This document shows positions 5,236-11,890 of a DNA stretch of 12,201 nucleotides, piece after piece. The notes below the pieces were generated by a model, which was not told where the DNA came from, ran no database searches, and saw only the letters and a list, made by a program, of their open reading frames with translations. Positions within the stretch are counted from its first letter, which is position 1, and every line of letters starts with the position of its first letter. Source of the stretch: an uncultured Rubellimicrobium sp. GTDB lineage: Bacteria; Pseudomonadota; Alphaproteobacteria; Rhodobacterales; Rhodobacteraceae. Position numbers and translations under genes: made by a program. The stretch spans positions 1 through 12,201 of the forward strand of contig CADCUU010000373.1 in assembly GCA_902805995.1 (NCBI GenBank), in the 5' to 3' direction.

Positions 5236-6841
5236 AAGTCCGGGCGGACAGGCGGATGAGGTCTGGGATCTCCGCGGCGGGGGGCGTTTCGTTCAAGTTG
5301 TTCTCGGCCAGCCGGGCGGCGTCCTCGTAGCTCCAGGCCCCTGGGTCCAGTTCCCCCCGCAGGAGGAGGCCCCAGCCCGCGACGGCGGCGGCAAGCGGCG
5401 CGTCGGGGCCAGGGGGTTCCGTCCCCAGGATCGGCACCTCCAAGGCGCGGGCCACCCCATCCTCCGTCCAGAATAGGCGCAGCACACCCCAAGGACCCGT
5501 GGCTCCGGACTTGGGCCTTACCTCATGGACCAACGGCCCGCCCTCTGGCGTGGCGCCCAATGGGGTCGCCTCGACGACGGCGGGGTTCCAGTCCAACTCG
5601 GTGGCGAGTCCCTCCACGCCGGGTCCGGGGCGCCCGACCGTCACGATGACGAGCGACGCGCCGGGGGCCCAGGGCGCGGGCTGGACCGACGGGCCCGGCA
5701 CGACACCCCCGTCCGCTGGCCCGAGGGGTGGCGATTCGGGCAGCACCGCCGCGACCAGCTCCCCAATCCGCACCATGTCCGGCGATGGACGCTGCCCAGA
5801 CCGCAGCGCCTCGCGGACCTCCTCGAAGGAGCCTTGCGGTACGGCGTCCGATGGTGCGGTGATGGCGGCTGGGCCCGAGGGGGCAGCCTGCACACTCTCG
5901 ACCGCAGCTGAGGGCGGCGCAGCGGTTACGTCGGAGGGCGCGGGGGTAGGTGCGGCTTCCTCCTCGGCGAACTCGTCTCTAGGGGGGGCAATATCAGTCG
6001 ATCGGCTGGCGTCGTCACGGGGGCCGTTGGGGGCCGTGACTTGGGAAGAGGGGAGGGCGAGGCGTGCCTCCGGAGCGCCAGCCGCCACCGCGCCTCCGGT
6101 CCGGTCCCCGCTGGTGTCGCCCACATCTTCGGCAGGTGCTGCCATGGTGGCAGCCTCGGGCGCTGGCGTCGGCGCTGCTGGTGCTTCGTCGGTCAGGGCC
6201 GGCTCGGGCGGACTGGGGTTCGGCAGGGCAGAGCGGGCACTTGGCTGGTCGGTTGCCGCCTGGGACGACTCGCCTTCGGGCACTGCCATGGTTGCCGTAA
6301 AGTCGGAGGTGTCCTGCATCGGCAGTTCCCGGGCGATCCCAGGCTCGGACAGGGTTTCCCCTTCCAGGACTGACCCAGCCTCATCCTGCGCTGCCTCGGG
6401 CGCGGGTGCTGAGCGTGCGGCCTCCGGGGCGGCCTGGGCCTCAGCGTAGGTGAGGTCGTCGCTCGCGGGGGCTCCTTCGGACGCCACCGGCTCTTCAGCG
6501 GCCTGCCTTCCTGCTGGGGCCCGCTTGGTTGAGGCGGTCTCGGTAAATCCCGGTTCCATGCCGATGGGCGCGCCGCGCCAGATCTCCCGCCCGTCCGGCG
6601 TCAGCACGAGGAAGCCGCAGGCCGCCAGCGCCGTGGCGGCGGTCAGCCCGCCCCGGCCCGTCAGCATCTCGAACCACGCGCGAAACCGCCTGGGGGGAGC
6701 GGCAGGCGCGGGCGGTGCCGCATGGAGCCGGGCGAAGTTCTCCTGCGCGAGCCGCAGATGGGACGCCCGCACCTCTGGGTCGGGCGGCGGCGTCGCACCG
6801 TCCCATGCTGCCGTCAGGTCGGACAGGTCGTCCTCGGCCAT
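5228..6841 (-). CDS. Single-pass membrane protein with YfbK-type flanking domains but no vWA domain; probable sigma-factor partner
   Basis: 537 residues. Residues 1-60 are a cytoplasmic segment with a short helical stretch (ASHLRLAQENFARLH). One membrane span lies at about 65-81. Residues 100-337 form a Pro/Ala/Glu/Thr-rich linker with a single lysine and no cysteine, probably disordered and outside the membrane. Residues 338-400 (SFEEVREALRSGQRPSPDMVRIGEL ... PAPWAPGASLVIVTV) match the N-terminal domain found before vWA in YfbK-like proteins. Residues 412-535 (LATELDWNPAVVEATPLGA, LEVPILG, AAVAGWGLLLRG, SYEDAARLAENNL) match their C-terminal DUF3520 domain. The roughly 180-residue vWA domain with its DxSxS MIDAS is absent and the halves are joined near residues 402-411. 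ATG 6841 has GGAGGAGG four bases upstream and overlaps the sigma stop (TGATG). Rhodobacteral sigma genes are often paired with YfbK-type proteins, so a sigma-control role is inferred. Confidence 0.75.
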   Translation of the reverse strand: MAEDDLSDLTAAWDGATPPPDPEVRASHLRLAQENFARLHAAPPAPAAPPRRFRAWFEMLTGRGGLTAATALAACGFLVLTPDGREIWRGAPIGMEPGFTETASTKRAPAGRQAAEEPVASEGAPASDDLTYAEAQAAPEAARSAPAPEAAQDEAGSVLEGETLSEPGIARELPMQDTSDFTATMAVPEGESSQAATDQPSARSALPNPSPPEPALTDEAPAAPTPAPEAATMAAPAEDVGDTSGDRTGGAVAAGAPEARLALPSSQVTAPNGPRDDASRSTDIAPPRDEFAEEEAAPTPAPSDVTAAPPSAAVESVQAAPSGPAAITAPSDAVPQGSFEEVREALRSGQRPSPDMVRIGELVAAVLPESPPLGPADGGVVPGPSVQPAPWAPGASLVIVTVGRPGPGVEGLATELDWNPAVVEATPLGATPEGGPLVHEVRPKSGATGPWGVLRLFWTEDGVARALEVPILGTEPPGPDAPLAAAVAGWGLLLRGELDPGAWSYEDAARLAENNLNETPPAAEIPDLIRLSARTSP

Positions 6842-7374
6842 CACGCCTCCTCCGCCACGCGCAGGGCGCGCAGCCGTTTCTTGGCCTCGGACACGCGCCA
6901 GCTCACCGTTCCCTCGGACACGCCCAGGATGGCTCCGGCCTCGGCATGGCTCACCTCGTCCAGCACCAGCGCCAGGGTGTCGCGCAGGTCCTCGGGCAGC
7001 CTGGCGAGCGCGCCCAGGAGCCACTCGGTCCGCTCGCGTCCCTCGGCGATGGCCTCCTGCCGCGCAATCTCCCAGTCGCCCCAGCCTTCTGATGCCTTGG
7101 CAAAGGTCGCGCGCCTGCGCCGCCGGTCATGCGCGGCGTTGACCGCCACGCGCCAGAGCCATGTGGTGAGCCGGGCCTCCCCGCGGAAGGCGCGCAGCTT
7201 GGCGGGCAGGGCCGCGCAGATGTCCTGGACGAGGTCCTCGGCCTCGGCCCGCGCGCCGGTCAGCCGGAAGCACAGGCGGAACAGCCGGTCGTAGTGGCGG
7301 TCGAGGAGCAACGCGAAGGCCGCGCCATCCCCCTGGGCCGCCGCCCGCGCCAGATCCTCGTCGCTTGCCGTCAT
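6841..7374 (-). CDS. ECF-type RNA polymerase sigma factor
   Basis: 177 residues from ATG 7374, with only regions 2 and 4, as expected of extracytoplasmic-function sigma factors. Region 2 spans about 15-90: FALLLDRHYDRLFRLCFRLTG, then AEDLVQDI (45-52) for core binding, then TTWLWRVAVNAAHDRRRRR (70-88) for the -10 contact. Region 4 spans about 118-171: LARLPEDLRDTLALVLDE, then the helix-turn-helix SHAEAGAILGVSEGTVSWRV. An ATG at 7380 is two codons upstream; 7374 is preferred because AGGA lies five bases before it. The stop overlaps the ATG of the YfbK-like gene, which argues that the two proteins are made together and that the partner controls the sigma factor. No autoregulatory ECF promoter (GGAAC/GTC type) was seen upstream. 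It may be read from its own or the CNNM gene's promoter. Confidence 0.92.
   Translation of the reverse strand: MTASDEDLARAAAQGDGAAFALLLDRHYDRLFRLCFRLTGARAEAEDLVQDICAALPAKLRAFRGEARLTTWLWRVAVNAAHDRRRRRATFAKASEGWGDWEIARQEAIAEGRERTEWLLGALARLPEDLRDTLALVLDEVSHAEAGAILGVSEGTVSWRVSEAKKRLRALRVAEEA
6846..6853 (-). promoter_or_regulatory. Strong Shine-Dalgarno of the YfbK-like gene inside the sigma gene
   Basis: On the minus strand GGAGGAGG lies four bases before ATG 6841, inside the last codons of the sigma gene. It fixes the start at 6841 rather than at in-frame upstream ATGs that lie deep inside the sigma gene. Confidence 0.7.
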
Positions 7375-7391
7375 CCGCATCCTGCCCCGTG

Positions 7392-7414
7392 GGACGCGCG
7401 CCGGGGCGCCGTCC
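7392..7414 (-). terminator. Intercistronic GC-rich hairpin between CNNM and sigma genes
   Basis: GGACGCGC pairs with GCG-C-CGTCC around a GCCGGG loop, a stem of eight pairs with one bulged base. It lies just after the CNNM stop (7430) and before the sigma start. There is no T-run, so it could be a weak terminator, an mRNA 3' end stabiliser, or chance in GC-rich DNA. Confidence 0.3.
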
Positions 7415-7429
7415 TTGGCCTCCCCCGGA

Positions 7430-8710
7430 TCACGTCTCCGCGCGCGTCACGAGGAGCTTGTCGATGCGCCGCCCGTCGAGGTCCAGCACCTCGAAGAGCC
7501 AGCCGCCCGCCTCGACCTTGTCGCCGAGCTGCGGCAGCCGGTGGAGCTGGTTCAGGACGAGCCCCGCCACCGTCTCGTAATCCCCCGCGAGGTCGCGCGG
7601 GATGCCCAGCCGTTCCGTGAACTCGTCCGCCGCCATCCAGCCCGAGACGAGGAGGCTCCCGTCCTCGCGCTCGTGGATCGCGGGCTCCTCCTCGGCTTCC
7701 TCGCGGAAGGACCCGGTGATGGCCTCCAGGATGTCGCCGGTGGTGATGATCCCCTGGAAGCCGCCGTATTCGTCGTAGACAAGGCCCATGTGATTGCGCG
7801 CCTCGCGCAGGACCTCGATCACCGACAGGGCGTCGGCGCTGTCGAAGACCACGGGCACCTCGCGCATGAGGCGGCGCAGGTCCAGGGGCTCGCCCCGCGA
7901 CATCGCCGCAAAGGCGTCCACGACGTAGAGGACGCCCAGCACCTCGTCGGTCTCCGGGTCCTGCACGGGCAGGCGCGGGCGTCCCGATTCGCGGATGGCT
8001 TCCAGCGTTTCCTCGGCGGTGGCGTTGACGTTCAGCATCTCCACGTCGCCCCGGGGCGTCATCAGGCCGCGCGCGCTCCGGTCGGCGAGGCGCATGACGC
8101 CCGACAGCATCTCGCGCTCGGCGGGCTCGATGACGCCTTCTTCGTGGGCTTCCGACAGGATCACGCGGACTTCCTCGTCGGTGACGCCGCCCCGCTCCTC
8201 GCCGCCCTGACCCAGGAGGTGCAGCACCGCGCGCCCCGAGGCGTCGAGAACCCAGACCACGGGGGCCGCCGCCCGGCTAACCATGGCCATGGAGGGGGCC
8301 ACGCGCCGGGCCACGCGCTCGGGGTCGCGGAGCGCGATCTGCTTGGGCACCAGTTCACCCGCGACCAGCGACAGATAGGCGAGGAGAACGACCACGCCGC
8401 CCACGCCAAGGGTGTTGGCCCATTCGGGATCGACGCCCTGCGCGGCCAGCCACCCCGCGAGCCGCACGCCCAGCGTCGCGCCCGAGAACGCGCCCGACAG
8501 GACGCCCACGACGGTGATGCCGATCTGGACCGTGCTGATAAAGCGCCCGGGCTCCGCCGCGAGGTCGAGAGCCGTCTGCGCCCCCTTGTCCCCGTTGTCG
8601 GCGAGGGACCGCAAGCGGGCAGGCCGCGCCGAGACGATGGCGAGTTCGGAAAGGGACAGCGCCCCGTTCACGACGATCAGCGCCACTACGATGAGGATTT
8701 CCGTCAGCAC
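7430..8710 (-). CDS. Hemolysin-family CNNM/CBS/CorC membrane protein
   Basis: 426 residues, full length for the family. The CNNM (DUF21) membrane domain covers about 1-180. Its first helix is LTEILIVVALIVVNGALSLSE, followed by the family signature SELAIVSARPARL, then GRFISTVQIGITVVGVLSGA and LAYLSLVAGELVPKQIAL. A pair of CBS domains follows at about 210-335 (MTPRGDVEMLNVN; MGLVYDEYGGFQGIITTGDILEAI). The CorC_HlyC domain spans 345-424 (GSLLVSGWMAADEFTERLGI; GDYETVAGLVLNQLHRLP). Relatives such as YtfL/PaeA, CorC and YoaE are linked to magnesium, cobalt or polyamine handling; true haemolysis is unlikely. The start is GTG 8710: an in-frame stop at 8731 rules out any ATG or GTG upstream. No clear ribosome-binding site is visible. 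It lies upstream of and co-directional with the sigma gene, 55 bases apart. Confidence 0.93.
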   Translation of the reverse strand: MLTEILIVVALIVVNGALSLSELAIVSARPARLRSLADNGDKGAQTALDLAAEPGRFISTVQIGITVVGVLSGAFSGATLGVRLAGWLAAQGVDPEWANTLGVGGVVVLLAYLSLVAGELVPKQIALRDPERVARRVAPSMAMVSRAAAPVVWVLDASGRAVLHLLGQGGEERGGVTDEEVRVILSEAHEEGVIEPAEREMLSGVMRLADRSARGLMTPRGDVEMLNVNATAEETLEAIRESGRPRLPVQDPETDEVLGVLYVVDAFAAMSRGEPLDLRRLMREVPVVFDSADALSVIEVLREARNHMGLVYDEYGGFQGIITTGDILEAITGSFREEAEEEPAIHEREDGSLLVSGWMAADEFTERLGIPRDLAGDYETVAGLVLNQLHRLPQLGDKVEAGGWLFEVLDLDGRRIDKLLVTRAET

Positions 8711-8790
8711 GGGACGCAGGCAGTCAGGTCAGGACGGGGCAGCGGGGGCCTCACGGAGGTGGCGCCGGACGCAAGGCCCAGCCATACCGC

Positions 8791-8819
8791 TAATTATGGG
8801 GCGAGGGCCGTCCCGGCAA
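8791..8819 (-). promoter_or_regulatory. Candidate sigma-70-type promoter for the CNNM gene
   Basis: Read on the minus strand, TTGCCG (8819-8814) and TAATTA (8796-8791) are separated by 17 bases. Transcription would start near 8784, leaving a leader of about 74 bases to GTG 8710. TAATTA is conspicuous in an otherwise very GC-rich stretch. Confidence 0.5.
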
Positions 8820-8863
8820 GCGGATTGGGGCGGGGATCATGACGCTGTCTGCGGGCCGACGAA

Positions 8864-8879
8864 CTCCCGGCGAAGGGAG
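8864..8879 (-). terminator. Weak hairpin downstream of gabD
   Basis: CTCCC-ttcgcc-GGGAG on the minus strand, 18 bases after the gabD TAA at 8897-8899. The 5-bp stem is perfect but short, with no T-run. It may end the gabD transcript before the CNNM promoter. Confidence 0.3.
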
Positions 8880-8896
8880 CCCGCCGCCGTGGGCCA

Positions 8897-10375
8897 TTAC
8901 ACCTGCGTGCAGATGTACTTCATTTCCAGGTAATCCTCGATCCCGTGGCGCGAGCCCTCGCGCCCGAGGCCCGACTGCTTGACGCCGCCGAAGGGCGCGA
9001 CCTCGGTGGAGATGATGCCGGTGTTCACGCCGACCATCCCGTATTCCAGTGCCTCCTGCACGCGGATCACGCGGCTCAGGTCGCGGGCGTAGAAGTAGCA
9101 GGCGAGGCCGAAGATCGTGTCGTTGGCCTGCGCGATCACGTCCGCCTCGTCCTCGAAGCGGAAGAGGGGGGCGAAGGGGCCGAAGGTTTCCTCGTGGGCG
9201 ACCTTCATGTCGCGGGTGGCCCCGGTGACGATGGTGGGCTCGAAGAACTGCGCGCCGAGCGGGTTGCCGTGCCCGCCGGTGAGGACCTTGGCCCCTTTGG
9301 CGACAGCGTCCTCGATATGCTCGCGCACCTTGTCCACGGCCTTGGGCTCGATGAGGGGGCCAAGGTCGGTGCCCTGCTCCAGCCCGTCGCCCACGCGCAT
9401 GCGTCCGACCGCCTCGGCGAGCTTGGCCGCGAAGGCGTCATAGACCCCGGCCTGCACATAGATGCGGTTCGCGCAGACGCAGGTCTGGCCGTTGTTGCGG
9501 AACTTGCTGACGATCGCGCCCTGAACGGCGGCGTCGAGGTCGGCGTCGTCGAACACGATGAATGGCGCGTTGCCGCCAAGCTCCATGGAGCATTTCATCA
9601 CTTGGTCCGCCGCCTGCTTGAGGAGGATGCGCCCCACCTCCGTGCTGCCGGTGAAGGTCAGCTTGCGCACCTTGGGGTTCTCGCAGAACTCCTTGCCCGC
9701 CTCCGACGACGAGGTGGTGGTGACGACGCTGAACACGCCTGCGGGCACGCCCGCCTCCTCGGCGAGCTTGGCCATGGCGAGGGCGGAAAGCGGCGTGAGA
9801 GTCGCGGGGCGGCTCACGAAGGAGCACCCGGCGGCGAGGGCGGGGGCCACCTTGCGCGCGATCATGGCGTTCGGGAAGTTCCAGGGCGTGATCCCCGCCG
9901 CGACGCCGATGGGCTGCTTGATGACGGTGATGCGCTTGTCGGGCAGGTGGCCGGGGATCGTCTCGCCATAGACGCGCTTGGCTTCCTCGGCGAACCATTC
10001 GACATAGGCTGCGCCATAGGCGACCTCGCCCCGGCTTTCGGTCAGGGGCTTGCCCTGCTCGGCGGTCATGAGGATGGCGAGGTCCTCCTGATGCTCCATC
10101 ATCAGCTCGTACCAGCGGTGGAGGATCTTGGCCCGCTCCTTGCCGGTCTTGGCGGCCCAGGGCTTCTGGCTTGAATGGGCGGCGTCGATGGCGCGGGCGA
10201 TCTCCTCGCGCGACAGGTCGGGGATGCGGGCGATGACGTCGCCTCGGGCGGGGTTCCGGACCTCGAAGGTCCTGGCGGATTCGGCGTCCACCCATTGTCC
10301 AGCTAGGAAGGCCTTCTGGCAGAGGAGGTCCGGGCGGGACAGCATGGACGAAAGATCGGTGGTGTGGTCGAGCAT
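8897..10375 (-). CDS. gabD: NAD(P)-dependent succinate-semialdehyde dehydrogenase
   Basis: 492 residues, the usual GabD length; cytoplasmic. It oxidises succinate semialdehyde to succinate, the last step of GABA use. Visible signatures are GITPWNFPNAM (161-171), the cofactor loop FTGSTEVG (241-248), general base E265 in MELGG, and nucleophile C299 in GQTCVCANR. C301 is two residues after it and matches the CxC redox pair known in human SSADH. EETFGPFAPLF (395-405) and EVAPFGGVKQSGLGREGS (458-475) complete the family pattern. The usual Lys-Pro at the cofactor site is R189-P190 (FVSRPAT). The start is ATG 10375 with GGAGG five bases upstream; in-frame extension to 10456 crosses the divergent gene's start and is rejected. 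No gabT or transporter lies next to it. Substrate call is strong but still a family inference. Confidence 0.92.
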   Translation of the reverse strand: MLDHTTDLSSMLSRPDLLCQKAFLAGQWVDAESARTFEVRNPARGDVIARIPDLSREEIARAIDAAHSSQKPWAAKTGKERAKILHRWYELMMEHQEDLAILMTAEQGKPLTESRGEVAYGAAYVEWFAEEAKRVYGETIPGHLPDKRITVIKQPIGVAAGITPWNFPNAMIARKVAPALAAGCSFVSRPATLTPLSALAMAKLAEEAGVPAGVFSVVTTTSSSEAGKEFCENPKVRKLTFTGSTEVGRILLKQAADQVMKCSMELGGNAPFIVFDDADLDAAVQGAIVSKFRNNGQTCVCANRIYVQAGVYDAFAAKLAEAVGRMRVGDGLEQGTDLGPLIEPKAVDKVREHIEDAVAKGAKVLTGGHGNPLGAQFFEPTIVTGATRDMKVAHEETFGPFAPLFRFEDEADVIAQANDTIFGLACYFYARDLSRVIRVQEALEYGMVGVNTGIISTEVAPFGGVKQSGLGREGSRHGIEDYLEMKYICTQV

Positions 10376-10380
10376 GGAAG

Positions 10381-10385
10381 CCTCC
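10381..10385 (-). promoter_or_regulatory. Shine-Dalgarno of gabD
   Basis: GGAGG on the minus strand, five bases before ATG 10375. It supports this start over the longer frame that begins at 10456. Confidence 0.7.
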
Positions 10386-10454
10386 GCTATCGTTGGCCCG
10401 GTTGCATCACGCCGGGCGCGCGCCGTCCAGCCCGAACCCGACCGGGAACGACCC

Positions 10455-11225
10455 ATGGACCTGTCCGACGCCTATGCCAACGCCGCCCATATCCCCGGCG
10501 GTCCCGAATTTCCCGCCCGCTGGGCTACGGAGGCCCGCGCCTTTCGCGACGCGCACCCGCCCGAGGACATCGCTTATGGCGACCACCCGCGCGAACGGCT
10601 CCACCTCTTCCGGCCGGAGGGGGAGGCGCGCGGGCTCCTCGTCTTCGTCCATGGCGGCTACTGGATGGCGTTTTCCCGCGACGACTTCTCCCATCTCGCG
10701 GCGGGGGCGATTGCGGCGGGCTGGGCGGTGGCGCTGCCGTCCTATCCGCTCTGCCCCGAGGCCTCCGTGGGCGGCATCGTCCGGAGCGTCGCCCGCGCCG
10801 TGGATCGCGCCGCGCAGGAAGTGGCCGGTCCGCTGCACCTCACCGGGCATTCCGCCGGGGGGCATGTGGTCGCGCGGCTCGCCTGCGCGGACGTGGCCCT
10901 CGCGGTCCGGGACCGGGTCGCGCGTGTCGTGCCGATCTCGCCGCTCGCCAACCTCGTCCCGCTGATGAGCACGGAGATGAACGGCAAGCTGCGCCTGACG
11001 GACCCGGAGGCTGTGGCCGAAAGCACCATGCTGCGCCCCCGACCCACGGTTCCCGTGACCGTCTGGGTGGGCGAGGCCGAGCGCCCGGCCTTTCGGGATC
11101 AGGCGCTCTGGCTGTCGCAGGCCTGGGACGCGCCCCTGGTCGTGGAGCCCGGGCGGCACCATTTCGACGTGATCGACGGGCTTGGGCAGCCCGACAGCGC
11201 CCTCCTGCGGGCCGTGCTGGGCTAG
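10455..11225 (+). CDS. Alpha/beta hydrolase, kynurenine-formamidase-like
   Basis: 256 residues, cytoplasmic, no signal peptide. An oxyanion-hole motif HGGYW (66-70) follows strand LLVFV. The nucleophile elbow is GHSAGG, with Ser133. The likely catalytic His is H236 in RHHFDVI. The acid is probably within VGEAERPAF (205-213), E207 or nearby. LPSYPLCPEA (94-103) is typical of this group. The family includes arylformamidases and small carbamoyl or ester hydrolases; substrate cannot be decided here and no tryptophan-degradation genes are adjacent. ATG 10455 is preferred; the in-frame extension upstream runs back into gabD. The ribosome-binding site is weak (GGGAAC). Divergent from gabD across 79 bp and convergent with the SDR gene, sharing the CTAG at 11222-11225 as both stops. 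Confidence 0.85.
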   Translation: MDLSDAYANAAHIPGGPEFPARWATEARAFRDAHPPEDIAYGDHPRERLHLFRPEGEARGLLVFVHGGYWMAFSRDDFSHLAAGAIAAGWAVALPSYPLCPEASVGGIVRSVARAVDRAAQEVAGPLHLTGHSAGGHVVARLACADVALAVRDRVARVVPISPLANLVPLMSTEMNGKLRLTDPEAVAESTMLRPRPTVPVTVWVGEAERPAFRDQALWLSQAWDAPLVVEPGRHHFDVIDGLGQPDSALLRAVLG

Positions 11226-11890
11226 AGGCCGCGGCCGCCGTCGAGGGGCAGGGTCAGGCCCGTGACCATCTCCGCCCCCAGAAGCCACAGCGCGGCCTCG
11301 GCGGCCTCGGATGGCAGGGTGGCGCGGATGGGCGGCGTCGCGGGCGGGGGCTTCGCGGTGTTGCGCTTGAGGAAGCCGGGCAGCCGCGCGCCGTCCTCGG
11401 ACACCGGGGCGAGGCCGTTGACCCGCACCCCACGGGGCCCAAGCTCGCGGGCGAGCGCCGCCACGGCGGCGGCGCGCCAGGCCAGGAACGGCAGGAGCCA
11501 GCCGCGATCGGCGGTCACACCCGGCAGGGGCGACACGACCAGCACCGCGCCCCCGGCCTCCATCCGTGCCGCAGCAGAGGCCAGCCGCGCGAAGTCATCC
11601 GCCGCCATGGCCATCGCCTCGCCGAGGCCGCCTGCTTCCCCCAGGGAGGGAGGCAGGTCAGGCAGGGCCTGAGCCTCCACCAGAAGGTCGGGCGGCGGCG
11701 GCGCGGCGAGGAAGGCGTCCCCGGCGGGGATGGCGCGGCTCCCAAGTTCCCCAGCGAGGGCCGTGGCCGCGGCCTCATCGGGTGAGGCGAGCAGGAGGCG
11801 TGCCCCCGCCCCGGCCAGCGCCCGCGCGATAGCGGCCCCATAGGGTCCTTCGACCCCGGTCACGATCCCCGTCCGGCCCGCTAGCTGCAT
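11222..11890 (-). CDS. SDR-fold protein lacking catalytic Tyr and Lys (probable pseudoenzyme)
   Basis: 222 residues, about 25-30 shorter than a classical SDR. The Rossmann start MQLAGRTGIVTGVEGPYG is present but the glycine pattern is shifted (TGVEGPYG instead of TGxxxGxG). The Asn-Asn-Ala-Gly motif after strand 4 is missing (LLVEAQALPDLP). The strand with the catalytic serine remains (AVLVVSPLPG, S120). The YxxxK site reads FLAWR (F135, R139), followed by normal downstream sequence (ELGPRGVRVNGLAP). The C-terminus keeps MVTGLTLPLDGG, the usual SDR ending. So the fold is there and the tetrad is reduced to Ser. Start ATG 11890 has GAGAGGGG six bases upstream; ATG 11917 is an alternative. Its frame is intact with no stop or shift, so it is kept as a protein, perhaps structural or regulatory. 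Confidence 0.75.
   Translation of the reverse strand: MQLAGRTGIVTGVEGPYGAAIARALAGAGARLLLASPDEAAATALAGELGSRAIPAGDAFLAAPPPPDLLVEAQALPDLPPSLGEAGGLGEAMAMAADDFARLASAAARMEAGGAVLVVSPLPGVTADRGWLLPFLAWRAAAVAALARELGPRGVRVNGLAPVSEDGARLPGFLKRNTAKPPPATPPIRATLPSEAAEAALWLLGAEMVTGLTLPLDGGRGL

Noticed and set aside
6842..7024. N-terminal extension of the YfbK-like protein to ATG 7024
   Set aside because: The extension lies inside the sigma gene in another frame and is Arg/Gly-rich; ATG 6841 has a strong SD.
7415..8842. 475-codon open frame on the plus strand opposite the CNNM gene
   Set aside because: His/Arg/Asp-rich antisense shadow of a clear CNNM/CBS/CorC protein.
8945..10174. 409-codon open frame on the plus strand opposite gabD
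   Set aside because: Antisense shadow of an unambiguous aldehyde dehydrogenase; no motifs of its own.
10376..10456. N-terminal extension of gabD to ATG 10456
   Set aside because: It would cover the whole divergent promoter region and the hydrolase start; GGAGG before ATG 10375 supports the short form.
10364..11785. 473-codon plus-strand frame across the hydrolase and SDR-like genes
   Set aside because: Out of frame with the hydrolase and antisense to the SDR gene; Arg/Pro/Gly-rich and without domains.
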